A stretch of 64,000 nucleotides of DNA from UBA1731 sp045595285 (GCA_045595285.1 JAZOAC010000027.1:1-64000); one strand, 5' to 3'. Numbered from the stretch's first letter, positions 53,978 to 62,922 are shown. A program made the numbers and translations. Notes: generated from the sequence alone by a model not told the origin.

Positions 53978-55024
53978 TCAGTAGAGATTGATCCGTCTCT
54001 TTGCGTAGGCGGCGAGCGGACTCTTCCATTCCGATGGGTCATACGACGTGCCGCCCATCAGTTTTGCAAGCCATTCCTCGCGCGCGCCCTTCGCAATCTG
54101 CCTCGGCCAATGCCTGCGTATCGAGGCGAGAAGCGCCATGCCTGCGGTTACAGGGCGGTAGCGCCCGGGGGTTTCCACGGAAAGCAGTACGCCCGCGATC
54201 TTGCCCCATCTGTATTCGCGCATGGAAAGGCCGCATTTCTTGAGCTTGTCTTCGGTGTCGCGGATGAGTTTCCGGGGATCCATCCATTCCGCGCCAAGCA
54301 CACGGAACGCAAGATTGCCTCCGCGGTCGGTGTCAAGTGCCGGAAACGCCTCCGTGAACACCGTCACCGGATAGAGCACGGCGGCATCCCAGCTCTTGAT
54401 GCCGGGAGACGGCGGAAGGAAGCCCGGCCACGGTTCTTGCAATTTGTGGCTCCAGCCCTTCATTCTGATGACGGAGAGCTTTACTTTCGGAATGTCGATG
54501 GCCATGTAGTGAGCCTCTTCGCCGATAGTCATCCCGTGGCAGAGCGGAAGGTTGGCGGGGCATACGAAGCCCATGTGCTCGCCGTCGGGCATAGGACCGT
54601 CCACAATGCCGCCAAGTGGGATGGGCCTGTCCAGCACGATCACCTCGACTCCGTTTTCGGCGGCGGCCTCCATCACCAGCTTGAGCGTCGCAAGATACGT
54701 GTAGCAGCGTATGCCTATGTCCTGAAGGTCGATGACTATCCGTTCAAGACCCCTGAGCATTCTCGGGGTCGGTTTGCGGGCGTCTCCATAGAGCGAGAAT
54801 ACCGGTATCTTCCATCTTGGATGCCGCGCGTCACTCGTCCTTTCTCCGGGCGCGGCAAGACCGAAATATCCGTGTTCAGCTGAAAACACCGCCTTGAACG
54901 CGTGGGGAAGGCTCTCGTGAAGCATCTCACCCAGCGGAGATGTCTGCTGAGAGAGGATGCCGAACGGCCTTCCGGTTTTGAGCTTCGTCAGGAGAGACCT
55001 GTAGTCTACGGAAAAACATTTCAT
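53978..55024 (-). CDS. DUF1343/NamZ-like exo-beta-N-acetylmuramidase family protein
   Basis: 348 aa from ATG 55024; ATG 55033 lies in the -10 box. Motifs of the family (GH171): FSAEHGYFG, FSLYGDARKPTPRML, VIDLQDIGIRCYTYLATL, VIVLDRPIPLGGIVDGP and LCHGMTIGEEAHYM. NamZ removes terminal MurNAc from peptidoglycan fragments. No signal peptide is visible, so it would act on muropeptides taken up into the cytoplasm, or has diverged in role. Confidence 0.87.
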   Translation of the reverse strand: MKCFSVDYRSLLTKLKTGRPFGILSQQTSPLGEMLHESLPHAFKAVFSAEHGYFGLAAPGERTSDARHPRWKIPVFSLYGDARKPTPRMLRGLERIVIDLQDIGIRCYTYLATLKLVMEAAAENGVEVIVLDRPIPLGGIVDGPMPDGEHMGFVCPANLPLCHGMTIGEEAHYMAIDIPKVKLSVIRMKGWSHKLQEPWPGFLPPSPGIKSWDAAVLYPVTVFTEAFPALDTDRGGNLAFRVLGAEWMDPRKLIRDTEDKLKKCGLSMREYRWGKIAGVLLSVETPGRYRPVTAGMALLASIRRHWPRQIAKGAREEWLAKLMGGTSYDPSEWKSPLAAYAKRRINLY

Positions 55025-55031
55025 ATAGGCC

Positions 55032-55040
55032 ATTATATCA
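55032..55040 (-). promoter_or_regulatory. Extended -10 of the NamZ-like/menA-like unit, leaderless
   Basis: On the minus strand TGaTATAAT, seven bases, then ATG 55024. It is divergent from the tilS promoter 18 bp away. Confidence 0.75.
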
Positions 55041-55054
55041 TAACTTTGTTTTTG

Positions 55055-55063
55055 TGGTACAAT
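55055..55063 (+). promoter_or_regulatory. Extended -10 of tilS
   Basis: TGgTACAAT followed by GGGCGGCG; the leader is about 55 nt and ends in ACGGAG before ATG 55124. Confidence 0.65.
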
Positions 55064-55123
55064 GGGCGGCGTTTGCGTTTTGACCGCCGTTGGCCAAGCC
55101 GTGCGGCGAATACGGAGATTGAA

Positions 55124-56212
55124 ATGGCGGCAGTGAGATATAGAATGGGCCTGGCGGTGTCAGGAGGTGCGGATTCGGTGGCGCTTTTGGTGCTGATGGC
55201 GGAGCTTCGCATGAAGCATGGCTTCGAGGCGGTGGTCCTGCATTTCGACCATGGGATCCGCAGCGATTCATCGGAGGACGCGGAGTTTGTGCGCCGTCTT
55301 GCCGAGCGCTTCGGACTTCAGTTCCGTATGTCTCGTGTGAAGGTTGTTCGCAGGAAGGGCGAGTCCATCGAGATGGCGGCGCGGCGCGAAAGGCTTGCGT
55401 TCTTCGGGGCATGCATGAAGAGCCTCCGTCTCGACTGCATCGCCACCGGACATCACATGGATGATGTCGCGGAGACTTTTCTCATGCGGCTCAAGCGCGC
55501 GTCCGGCGCGGATGGTCTTGCCGGACTGAAGCCTGTGAGTTTCGTGGATGGGATAGTGTTCGTGCGACCTCTGCTGAACGTGCGCGGCGGCGAACTTCGC
55601 TCGTTTCTGAAGTCGCGTGGAATCGCCTGGCGTGAAGACTCCACAAACAGTGACACCGCGATACTCCGCAATAAGGTGCGGCATGTAATCTTGCCGTTCC
55701 TAGAACGGGAGCTTGATCCGAAGATTGTGGAGCATATCTGCCGGAGCGCAGGCTATCTCAGGGAAATTGCCGAGGGCGCGGGAAGATTCCAGGCGGCAGA
55801 GGTTTACGGTGTGCCGTCTCCGGATCTGGCGGAACCAAGGGCGGATGCGTTGCCGGAGAATTTCACTCTAGAAGTGGAGGAGACTGTTGGATATGAGATC
55901 CCACCGATTGAGATCGGACTGCTTCCGGCGAGCGGATGGTTTGACGCGACGGTGCTGAAGGGCCGTACGATTGAGGTGCGAAAATGGCGTGACGGTGACT
56001 GGATGAAGCCTTGCGGTTTCCCGCATCGCAGAAAGCTCCAGGATATCTTCGTGACTGCCAAGACTCCGCCATCCGTACGTCGCTCCCTGCCGATAGTCGT
56101 CGATGTCGAAACTGGGGAGGTGCTTTGGATACCTGGATACCGGGTGTCCGACTCGGTCAAGGTTCCGTCCAAGACCGCACCGTCACTCAGATTCCGTCTG
56201 CAACGAACCTAG
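55124..56212 (+). CDS. tilS: tRNA(Ile)-lysidine synthase
   Basis: 362 aa from ATG 55124, chosen for the ACGGAG site and the promoter position; the frame stays open to 54902 on the other gene's side. The PP-loop SGGADS lies at 13-18, with HFDHGIRSDSSEDAEFVRRL and ATGHHMDDVAETFLMRLKRASGADGLAG typical of TilS. The C-terminal domain has VRKWRDGDWMKPCGF. It converts C34 of the tRNA-Ile CAU anticodon to lysidine so that AUA is read. Confidence 0.93.
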   Translation: MAAVRYRMGLAVSGGADSVALLVLMAELRMKHGFEAVVLHFDHGIRSDSSEDAEFVRRLAERFGLQFRMSRVKVVRRKGESIEMAARRERLAFFGACMKSLRLDCIATGHHMDDVAETFLMRLKRASGADGLAGLKPVSFVDGIVFVRPLLNVRGGELRSFLKSRGIAWREDSTNSDTAILRNKVRHVILPFLERELDPKIVEHICRSAGYLREIAEGAGRFQAAEVYGVPSPDLAEPRADALPENFTLEVEETVGYEIPPIEIGLLPASGWFDATVLKGRTIEVRKWRDGDWMKPCGFPHRRKLQDIFVTAKTPPSVRRSLPIVVDVETGEVLWIPGYRVSDSVKVPSKTAPSLRFRLQRT

Positions 56213-56307
56213 ATATTCAGCATGAGGTGTACTACATCTGAAAAGTGCTCTAGTATCATGGATTTTGTCGCCAAATTGGCCAAGACCTCATTTTTTGCGA
56301 AAACTGC

Positions 56308-56336
56308 TTGCGTTCGAGATGCTGTTTTGATAGAAT
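56308..56336 (+). promoter_or_regulatory. Promoter of tRNA-Ser
   Basis: TTGCGT, 17-bp spacer, TGaTAGAAT; the tRNA starts 19 nt after the box, with a G+C-rich GTGCCGCG discriminator. Confidence 0.65.
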
Positions 56337-56355
56337 GTGCCGCGTTTTTTGATTA

Positions 56356-56446
<91 letters not shown>

Positions 56447-56476
56447 CATGGCGAACGTTGAGCGAAAGGATCATGA

Positions 56477-56941
56477 ATGATGCGTTCCGGTCTTGAATCC
56501 CTTAAGTTTCTCGGTGCGGGTTCGTCGGTGCCGTCAGGCTATTCCCCTAGAGTTCTCGAGGCGTTTCCCAATGTGCATCCCGATCGCGACTATTGGGTCA
56601 CGTTCACATGTCCTGAGTTCACCACTCTCTGTCCCAAGACGGGGCAGCCGGACTTTGCCACGCTCACGATACGCTACATTCCCGCGAAGACGCTTGTGGA
56701 GTCCAAGTCCCTCAAGCTGTACCTTTTCGGTTTCCGCAACCATGGAGATTTCCATGAGGATGTGGTGAACATCATCTACAACGATCTTGTTGCGCTGCTC
56801 AAGCCGAAATACATGGAGGTCATCGGAAAGTTCGCGCCGCGGGGCGGAATCTCCATCGATCCTTTCGTGAACGGCGGCATCGGGGCAAAGTACCGCAAGT
56901 TGGCCGAGTGCCGTTTCGCCGCCTGGAACGGCGTGCGCTGA
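56477..56941 (+). CDS. queF: NADPH-dependent 7-cyano-7-deazaguanine reductase
   Basis: 154 aa, the short type. It reduces preQ0 to preQ1 in queuosine synthesis. The catalytic Cys52 lies in TTLCPKTGQPD with Asp59. ESKSLKLYLFGFRNHGDFHED is the QueF NADPH motif, and GGISIDPFVNGG lies near the end. AAAGGA precedes the start. It sits 31 nt after tRNA-Ser and may be transcribed from the tRNA promoter. The queC, queD and queE genes are not in the window. Confidence 0.94.
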   Translation: MMRSGLESLKFLGAGSSVPSGYSPRVLEAFPNVHPDRDYWVTFTCPEFTTLCPKTGQPDFATLTIRYIPAKTLVESKSLKLYLFGFRNHGDFHEDVVNIIYNDLVALLKPKYMEVIGKFAPRGGISIDPFVNGGIGAKYRKLAECRFAAWNGVR

Positions 56942-56960
56942 CAGAGCCTCATCCCCGCCC

Positions 56961-58277
56961 ATGAGGCCTGTTAGAGATACGATACCTGTAAACCTGATAT
57001 GCGACGGGCGTCCGGCGCTCATCGTCGGGTATGGCAGGGTTGGTCAGCGGAAACATAAGTTTCTCCTGTCGTGCGGCGTATCCGTGAGGGTAATAGCGCC
57101 TGATGCGGCTTCAATGAAGGAGGGGACAGACCCTGCCGGATACCTGAAGCGCAGGTTCAGGGCGGGGGACTGCAAAGGGGCGCTTGTGGTGTTCGCATGC
57201 ACCGACGACAAGCATGTTAACCGGGCGGTCCTTGAAGACGCCCGGCGGCACAATGTTCCCTGCTGCTGCGCGGACCAGAACTGGGCGGATGCCGATTTCA
57301 CGACGCCGGCGGTGGCGCGTGGCGCGGGTGTCACGGTCGCCGTCTCCACCAGCGGCGCGTCTTGCGCGAGCGCAAAGGAGCTGAGGCGCTCCCTTGAATC
57401 CTTCCTGGACGGACGCGAGTCCGGCAAGGTCGTCGTGATCGGCACAAGCGACGGGTACACATCCTCCGACAGGTTGGCGGCGTTTCACCTTTCACCGGAT
57501 GCCAGGAAGGAGATGGTCCGTTTCCTTTACGGCATCAAGGGGGTTGAAGGCCTTGTCGTCCTCAATACGTGCAGCCGCGTGGAGGTCGCGCTGTATGGAA
57601 GCGTGGATATGGAACTGGTGAAGAGGCTTATGCATTTCCACCGCCTCGGCGAGAGCGAATATTTCATCCTTGAGGGTGCGGATGCTTTCAGGCATGTTGT
57701 GATGGTGACCGCAGGGCTCAAGTCTGCATGGGCGGGTGAGTTTCACGTCGTCAGTCAGGTGAAGGACGCCCTTGTGGAGTCGCTTGAGTGCGGGATGCTC
57801 GACGGCAGGCTGAAGGGATTCTTTGACAGTGCTCTGCGCACCGCCAAGAAAGTGCGCAGGGCCGTGTCGGGGATGTTGGAGGTCAAGGAGATAGAGGCTA
57901 CGGCCGTGGATTATCTGTCGTCAAGGATCGATCTCGCCACTGCCCGCGTTGTGGTGCTCGGTTCCGGCAGGATCGGTTCTGCGGTCGCTGGAATGCTCAA
58001 GGGCTGCAACGTGAAGATTGTGCACCATGGTGAAAGGATTCCGCGTTGCGACGCGCTCGTGTGCGCGCTGTCGACGCAGGATCCGGTTGTGACGCGTCCC
58101 CGGAAGGAGTGTGTGGTGGTTGATCTCGGGATGCCGCCGAACTGTGCGCCCGCATCGGGTGCGGTTTCCCTCGACGAACTCAAGAACTGGCGCCGTTCCC
58201 AGACGGGGGCGATCGATGCGGCGATGTCTCGAGCCGAATCCATCATTGCATCGGAGCTTGAGTGCCTGCGCCTGTAG
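56961..58277 (+). CDS. Fusion of precorrin-2 dehydrogenase and glutamyl-tRNA reductase
   Basis: 438 aa. Residues 1-150 are a CysG/Met8-type NAD-dependent dehydrogenase: glycine loop GYGRVGQRK (23-31), VFACTDDKHVN, CCADQNWADADFTTPA with Asp105 at the catalytic position, and VAVSTSGASCASAKELR. Residues about 155-438 are HemA-like: VLNTCSRVEVALYG with catalytic Cys204, GLKSAWAGEFHVVSQVKDA, and a second Rossmann domain VVVLGSGRIGSAVAGML. The usual C-terminal helical dimerisation domain is almost absent. The fusion joins the first committed step of tetrapyrrole synthesis to the siroheme branch. hemL follows 19 nt later. Confidence 0.85.
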   Translation: MRPVRDTIPVNLICDGRPALIVGYGRVGQRKHKFLLSCGVSVRVIAPDAASMKEGTDPAGYLKRRFRAGDCKGALVVFACTDDKHVNRAVLEDARRHNVPCCCADQNWADADFTTPAVARGAGVTVAVSTSGASCASAKELRRSLESFLDGRESGKVVVIGTSDGYTSSDRLAAFHLSPDARKEMVRFLYGIKGVEGLVVLNTCSRVEVALYGSVDMELVKRLMHFHRLGESEYFILEGADAFRHVVMVTAGLKSAWAGEFHVVSQVKDALVESLECGMLDGRLKGFFDSALRTAKKVRRAVSGMLEVKEIEATAVDYLSSRIDLATARVVVLGSGRIGSAVAGMLKGCNVKIVHHGERIPRCDALVCALSTQDPVVTRPRKECVVVDLGMPPNCAPASGAVSLDELKNWRRSQTGAIDAAMSRAESIIASELECLRL

Positions 58278-58296
58278 GATCGGAAAGGATATGGAT

Positions 58297-59583
58297 ATGA
58301 ACGAAAGCAATTCAGCTTGGTATGAGAGGGCCAAGGCTGTTACGCCCGGCGGCGTCAATTCCCCTGTGAGGGCATTCAACGGAGTTGGCGGCGTTCCGCT
58401 TGTGGTGAAGGGCGGCAAGGGCGCAAAGGTCTTTTCCTCCGACGGACGCGAGCTTACGGACTATTGCTGCAGCTGGGGTGCGATGATTCTTGGACACGCC
58501 GACGATGAGGTGACTGAGTCCATAGCGTCTCAGGCGGCGAAGGGCACGACTTTCGGCATCGTCACGGAGAATGAGGTGCTTTTCGCCGAGCGTCTCTGCG
58601 CGCTTGTTCCGGGGATGGACAAGGTGCGCGCCGTCAATTCCGGCACGGAGGCCGTCATGAGCGCCCTGCGTCTTGCGCGTGGAGTCACGGGACGCGACCT
58701 TCTCGTCAAGTTCGACGGATGCTACCATGGGCATTCTGACTCCATGCTCGTCAAGTCTGGCAGCGGGGTGCTCACGGCGGGGAATGACAGTTCTGCGTCG
58801 TCAGCGGGCGTGCCGGCCGATTTTGCCCGTCACACGGTATCCCTGCCGTACAATGATTTTGACGCAGCACGTGAGTTTTTCGCGATGCGAGGCAGGGAGG
58901 TCGCGGCAGTGATCGTCGAGCCTGCTGCCGGGAACATGGGGCTCGTTACGCCAAAAGAGGGCTTTCTGGCCGAACTTCGCGAGCTGACCCGTGCGTCAGG
59001 TTCGCTTCTCATCTGCGACGAGGTCATAAACGGCTTTCGTTTCGGTCTTTCCACATATTCGTCGCTGCACGCCGGAATAGAGCCGGATCTTGTAACGCTC
59101 GGCAAGGTCATTGGCGGCGGTTTGCCGTTGGCGGCGGTTGGCGGCAAGGCAATGTACATGGATTGCTTCGCCCCTGAAGGGTCTGTCTATCAGGCAGGGA
59201 CGCTCGCAGGCAATCCGCTTGCCGTTGCGGCGGGACTGAAGACGCTTGAGATTCTTGAGCGCGACAATCCATATGCCGGCATGTCCGATAGGTGTGCCAG
59301 GATAGCCGATGGCGTCAATGCCATCGCCGAGGTGAAGGGACTGCCTGTGCGTGCCGCGAGTTTCGGAGGTGTTTTCACGATTTTCTGTTCGGCGGATCCG
59401 GTTCGGGATCTTGCCGGCGCAATGCGTTGCGACACCGCGCTTTACGCGAAGATATTCCATGGTCTGTACGATCGCGGAATATACATCGCACCGTCCCAGT
59501 TCGAGTGCAATTTCGTCTCTGCTTCACACACAGATTCCAATGTGGATTCCTTCGTTTCCGCATTCGCCGGGATATTTCGCTGA
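58297..59583 (+). CDS. hemL: Glutamate-1-semialdehyde 2,1-aminomutase
   Basis: 428 aa from ATG 58297, 8 nt after GGAAAGG; ATG 58291 is too close to that site. It converts glutamate-1-semialdehyde to 5-aminolevulinate. Motifs: TPGGVNSPVRAF, NSGTEAVMSALRLAR, FDGCYHGHSDSMLV, VIVEPAAGNMG, ICDEVINGFR and the PLP lysine in TLGKVIGGGLP. Together with the HemA fusion upstream it completes the C5 route to ALA. Confidence 0.95.
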   Translation: MNESNSAWYERAKAVTPGGVNSPVRAFNGVGGVPLVVKGGKGAKVFSSDGRELTDYCCSWGAMILGHADDEVTESIASQAAKGTTFGIVTENEVLFAERLCALVPGMDKVRAVNSGTEAVMSALRLARGVTGRDLLVKFDGCYHGHSDSMLVKSGSGVLTAGNDSSASSAGVPADFARHTVSLPYNDFDAAREFFAMRGREVAAVIVEPAAGNMGLVTPKEGFLAELRELTRASGSLLICDEVINGFRFGLSTYSSLHAGIEPDLVTLGKVIGGGLPLAAVGGKAMYMDCFAPEGSVYQAGTLAGNPLAVAAGLKTLEILERDNPYAGMSDRCARIADGVNAIAEVKGLPVRAASFGGVFTIFCSADPVRDLAGAMRCDTALYAKIFHGLYDRGIYIAPSQFECNFVSASHTDSNVDSFVSAFAGIFR

Positions 59584-59640
59584 AACCCGCCTCATGCCGG
59601 AATCTCCGTCCCCGAAATGCGACTGAGCTGTATGTCGGGT

Positions 59641-59664
59641 GTCCCGTTCCATTTTGCACGGGAC
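59641..59664. terminator. Hairpin after hemL
   Basis: GTCCCGT and ACGGGAC form a perfect 7-bp stem with a 10-base loop, without a clear T-run. Position between hemL and the next promoter suggests transcription termination. Confidence 0.4.
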
Positions 59665-59802
59665 GCCCGGAGTGGCGACATGGCTTTCGTTGCGCATGAG
59701 CCGTCGCCCCCTCTTGCGATGAGGCAGATTCAATGCATCCAGACCTAACGACAAAGTAAATGTTTAAGGTTCGAAAATATTTTTCATTTTCGATGAACAA
59801 TA

Positions 59803-59811
59803 TGGTAGAAT
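59803..59811 (+). promoter_or_regulatory. Extended -10 of the ExuT-like gene, leaderless
   Basis: TGgTAGAAT, eight bases (AGGCGACC), then ATG 59820. No Shine-Dalgarno is possible in the predicted mRNA. Confidence 0.7.
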
Positions 59812-59819
59812 AGGCGACC

Positions 59820-61226
59820 ATGAACAACAATAAAACTTCTTCATTCAGGTGGGTCGTGTGTGCGATGCTGTTCGCCGCAACGACCGTCAACTATCTCGAC
59901 CGCCAGGTCCTCTCCCTTACGTGGAAGGACTTCATTGCCCCGGAGTTCAAGTGGACCGACAACGACTACGGCACGATCACTGCCGCGTTCTCGCTGATCT
60001 ACGCGCTCTGCAATCTCTTTGCCGGAAAGTTCATCGACTGGCTCGGCACGAAGAAGGGGTATCTCTGGGCAATCTTCATCTGGTCCTTGGGTGCGTGCCT
60101 TCATGCAGTCTGCGGCGTGGGCGCCGTCAAGATCGCCTCGCTCGCCGCAATCTCCATGACCACCGTGTCCGTGTGGCTCTTTCTCGCCTGCCGTGCGGTT
60201 CTCGCGCTCGGTGAAGCAGGAAACTTCCCGGCGGCGATCAAGGTGACGGCGGAGTACTTCCCCAAGAAGGACCGTGCGTTCTCCACGTCGATCTTCAACT
60301 CCGGTTCGTCCGTCGGCGCGCTCGCCGCCCCCGCCACGATTCCGCTCATCGCGAAGTTCTGGGGATGGGAGATGGCCTTCATCATCATTGGTGCCCTCGG
60401 CTTCCTCTGGATGGGATTCTGGATGTGGCTCTACAGGAAGCCCTCCGAGAACAGCCGCGTGAATGCCGCCGAGCTCGCGTACATCAATTCAGACTCCGAT
60501 TCCGAGGCTGAGGCGAAGACTTCATCCGCCAATGCCGAAGGTCCTAAGATCTCCTACCTCAAAGCCTTCGGCCTTCGCCATACCTGGTCGCTCATTCTTG
60601 GCCGCTTTCTCACCGATGGCGTGTGGTGGTTCTTCCTCTTCTGGACGCCCGGATACCTCTCCGACCAGTTCGGGTACCGCAGCGACTCCGGCATGGGCAT
60701 GGCGCTCATCATCACGCTCTATGCGATCGTCACGTTCGTCTCGATCTATCTCTGCAAGCTCCCCACGTTCTTCGTGGACAAGCGCGGCATGAACCCCTAC
60801 GAAGGCCGCATGGTCTCGATGTTCATCTTCGCATGCTTCCCGCTTCTCGCTCTTGCGGCTCAGCCGCTCGGTGCGTTCAGCGCATGGTGGCCGGCGATTC
60901 TGATCGGTCTTGCCTGTGCGGGTCATCAGGCCTGGAGCGCCAATGTGTACTCTGTCGTCGGCGACATGTTCCCGAAGTCCACGATTGCAACGCTCACCGG
61001 CATTGCCCAGTTTGCCGCCGGCTGCGGAAGCTTCATGGTCAACAAGAGCGCGGGCAAGCTCTTCACCTACGCCGCGGAGCAGGGAGAGGCGTTTGCGTTC
61101 CTCGGCTATACGGGCAAGCCCGCCGGCTACATGGTTGTGTTCTGCTACTGCGCCGTTGCGTACCTCATCGGCTGGATGTGCATGAAGACGCTCGTTCCGA
61201 AGTACAAGCCCGTGGTGCTCGACTGA
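59820..61226 (+). CDS. MFS hexuronate-type transporter (ExuT/anion:cation symporter family)
   Basis: 468 aa, 12 helices. The N-terminus RWVVCAMLFAATTVNYLDRQVL and FAGKFIDWLGTKKGY are close to ExuT hexuronate transporters; EAGNFPAAIKVTAEYFPKKDRAFSTSIFNSG is the conserved helix 4-5 region of this family. It probably imports galacturonate or glucuronate, which fits the glycan-degrading theme. It lies at the head of a unit that may include the acyltransferase and isomerase genes. Confidence 0.88.
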   Translation: MNNNKTSSFRWVVCAMLFAATTVNYLDRQVLSLTWKDFIAPEFKWTDNDYGTITAAFSLIYALCNLFAGKFIDWLGTKKGYLWAIFIWSLGACLHAVCGVGAVKIASLAAISMTTVSVWLFLACRAVLALGEAGNFPAAIKVTAEYFPKKDRAFSTSIFNSGSSVGALAAPATIPLIAKFWGWEMAFIIIGALGFLWMGFWMWLYRKPSENSRVNAAELAYINSDSDSEAEAKTSSANAEGPKISYLKAFGLRHTWSLILGRFLTDGVWWFFLFWTPGYLSDQFGYRSDSGMGMALIITLYAIVTFVSIYLCKLPTFFVDKRGMNPYEGRMVSMFIFACFPLLALAAQPLGAFSAWWPAILIGLACAGHQAWSANVYSVVGDMFPKSTIATLTGIAQFAAGCGSFMVNKSAGKLFTYAAEQGEAFAFLGYTGKPAGYMVVFCYCAVAYLIGWMCMKTLVPKYKPVVLD

Positions 61227-61264
61227 GAGCCCCGGCCCTTTGGATGATTTGAAGGAGCCCTAGT

Positions 61265-62170
61265 CTGGCGAAGAAATCCAAAGGCGCGGCGTTGACCGAA
61301 TATGCGCTGCTCAGGACGGCGTGCGCAGTGGTCAACGCAATCCCGTATCCCCTTGCCTGTGCACTGGCGAGGGGATTTGCTTGGTTTCTGGTGGATGTCG
61401 TCCGCTTTCAGCGCAGGCGCACGTTCGACCGGATCAGGGGGTGTTTCCCCGGGATGACGGATCGTGAAGTCCATCGCATTGCCGTTATGTCTCTCTCGAA
61501 TGTCCTCATGAGTGCGGTCGAGATGATTCGCGCCTCTCGTCTGGACAGGAAGTGGATTGAGGCGCACGTAAAGGATGTGCATGTCTATGCGGAGCGTCTG
61601 AAGGCTATTGCGGACGAGGGGAAGGGTGTTGTGATAATGGTTCCGCACAGCGGAAACTGGTACATGGCGGCCTGGGCTATGGCGCGTTGCGGAGTGCCGC
61701 TTTTCGCCATCGCCGCAAAACAGCGCAATCCCTACATCGATGCCTGGATGAACCGCCAGTACGGCGATGGTCTGGATGTGGTCGAGCGCGGAAGCGCACG
61801 CGTAATGGCGGAGATCAAGGCGCGTCTGTCGAAAGGGCAGTGCTTCGCCATCCTTCCGGATCTGCGCGTTCCCGCGAAGGATGTCGAGGTTCCGTTCCTC
61901 AATGGAACGGCAAACGTTTCGCACGGCGGGGCCTCGTTTGCGACCGCAGTCGGCGCGCCGGTTGTGGTCGCGATCATGCGGCGCGAGAACGGAAGGCATG
62001 TGTTCGACCATCTTGCGACGCTTCGTCCGGACCCGGAGAAGCCTCGCAAGGAGGAGTCGATTCGTCTTACCCGTGAGACGATGGCTCTTCTTGATGATGC
62101 GATACGGAAAACGCCGGAACATTGGTTCTGGTACAACAAACGCTGGATACTTCAGCCCGTGCGCGGCTGA
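61265..62170 (+). CDS. LpxL/HtrB-like lipid A acyltransferase with altered HX4E motif
   Basis: 301 aa if started at CTG 61265, which gives MAKKSKGAALTEYALLR and has GAAGGAG at an ideal 7-nt spacing; the only standard start is TTG 61292, without a ribosome site. The lysophospholipid acyltransferase-like family is shown by VVIMVPHSGNWYMAAWAMA, ILPDLRVPAKDVEVPFLNG, SFATAVGAPVV and TPEHWFWYNKRW. The catalytic HX4D/E motif reads HSGNWY, with Tyr where Glu or Asp is expected. It would add a secondary acyl chain to lipid A, but activity is open. Confidence 0.82.
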   Translation: MAKKSKGAALTEYALLRTACAVVNAIPYPLACALARGFAWFLVDVVRFQRRRTFDRIRGCFPGMTDREVHRIAVMSLSNVLMSAVEMIRASRLDRKWIEAHVKDVHVYAERLKAIADEGKGVVIMVPHSGNWYMAAWAMARCGVPLFAIAAKQRNPYIDAWMNRQYGDGLDVVERGSARVMAEIKARLSKGQCFAILPDLRVPAKDVEVPFLNGTANVSHGGASFATAVGAPVVVAIMRRENGRHVFDHLATLRPDPEKPRKEESIRLTRETMALLDDAIRKTPEHWFWYNKRWILQPVRG

Positions 62171-62190
62171 CAGGCAGCGTGGGAGAGAAT

Positions 62191-62853
62191 ATGGAACGGC
62201 AGAGACATGATAAGCTTTGGGGCTTTGAGGATTGGCTCTACGATGACGGCAAGGTTCTCATAAAGCGCATCTGCGCGGATATGCGGCTGAGCGTGCAGGT
62301 GCATCCGAATGACGATACGGCCAAGACTGTCGGCGGCAGGGCGAAGACGGAGATGTGGCGCGTGCTGAAGGACGGACCCATCTTTGCCGGATTCAAGCCT
62401 GGCGTGACGGCTGATGATGTCGTCCGTGCCGTGGACGACGGATCCTTCGAGGAACTGCTTGTCCGTTTCGACGCCAAGGTCGGCGAATGCTATTTCATAC
62501 CGGGCGGACTCGTCCATGCCATTGGCGAAGGGACTTCGGTGTTCGAGGTGCAGCAGTCGAGCGACACGACGTTCCGCCTCTATGATTGGGGCCGTGTTGA
62601 CGCAAAAGGAAATCCGCGCAGACTCCACGTAAAGGAGGCTTTGGCGGCGATGGATCTTTCGTTGCCGCCGCCTGTCCCGGGCAGTTCCGTGAATTGCGCA
62701 TACTTTGCATTCAGCACCCATGCGGCAGGCGAATTGCCGCCGGCCGGCCAGCGCCGCGTGGTATACGACCCTGTCGCAGACGCGATCGTTGAACTTGCGC
62801 CATCGGCTCCGGCGGAGTTCCGCAACGAAGTCTTTTCGGTGACGATCCATTAA
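62191..62853 (+). CDS. manA: Class I mannose-6-phosphate isomerase
   Basis: 220 aa from ATG 62191 with GGGAGA upstream; the short type lacking the C-terminal domain. It interconverts mannose-6-P and fructose-6-P. Zinc-site motifs: LSVQVHPNDDTAK, GRAKTEMWRVL and CYFIPGGLVHAIGEGTSVFEVQQSSDTTFRLYDWGR. It follows the acyltransferase by 20 nt and may supply mannose units for surface glycans or use mannose released from polysaccharides. Confidence 0.9.
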   Translation: MERQRHDKLWGFEDWLYDDGKVLIKRICADMRLSVQVHPNDDTAKTVGGRAKTEMWRVLKDGPIFAGFKPGVTADDVVRAVDDGSFEELLVRFDAKVGECYFIPGGLVHAIGEGTSVFEVQQSSDTTFRLYDWGRVDAKGNPRRLHVKEALAAMDLSLPPPVPGSSVNCAYFAFSTHAAGELPPAGQRRVVYDPVADAIVELAPSAPAEFRNEVFSVTIH

Positions 62854-62922
62854 ATCTCCGTCGCGCTGTGGCGTCAAGGGTTTGCCTATCTTAATTCAAA
62901 GATTGTCAACATAAAAACGGTT

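Noticed and set aside
53957..54883. 308-codon + strand ORF
   Set aside because: Antisense to the NamZ-like gene, whose family motifs are clear; no promoter or ribosome site.
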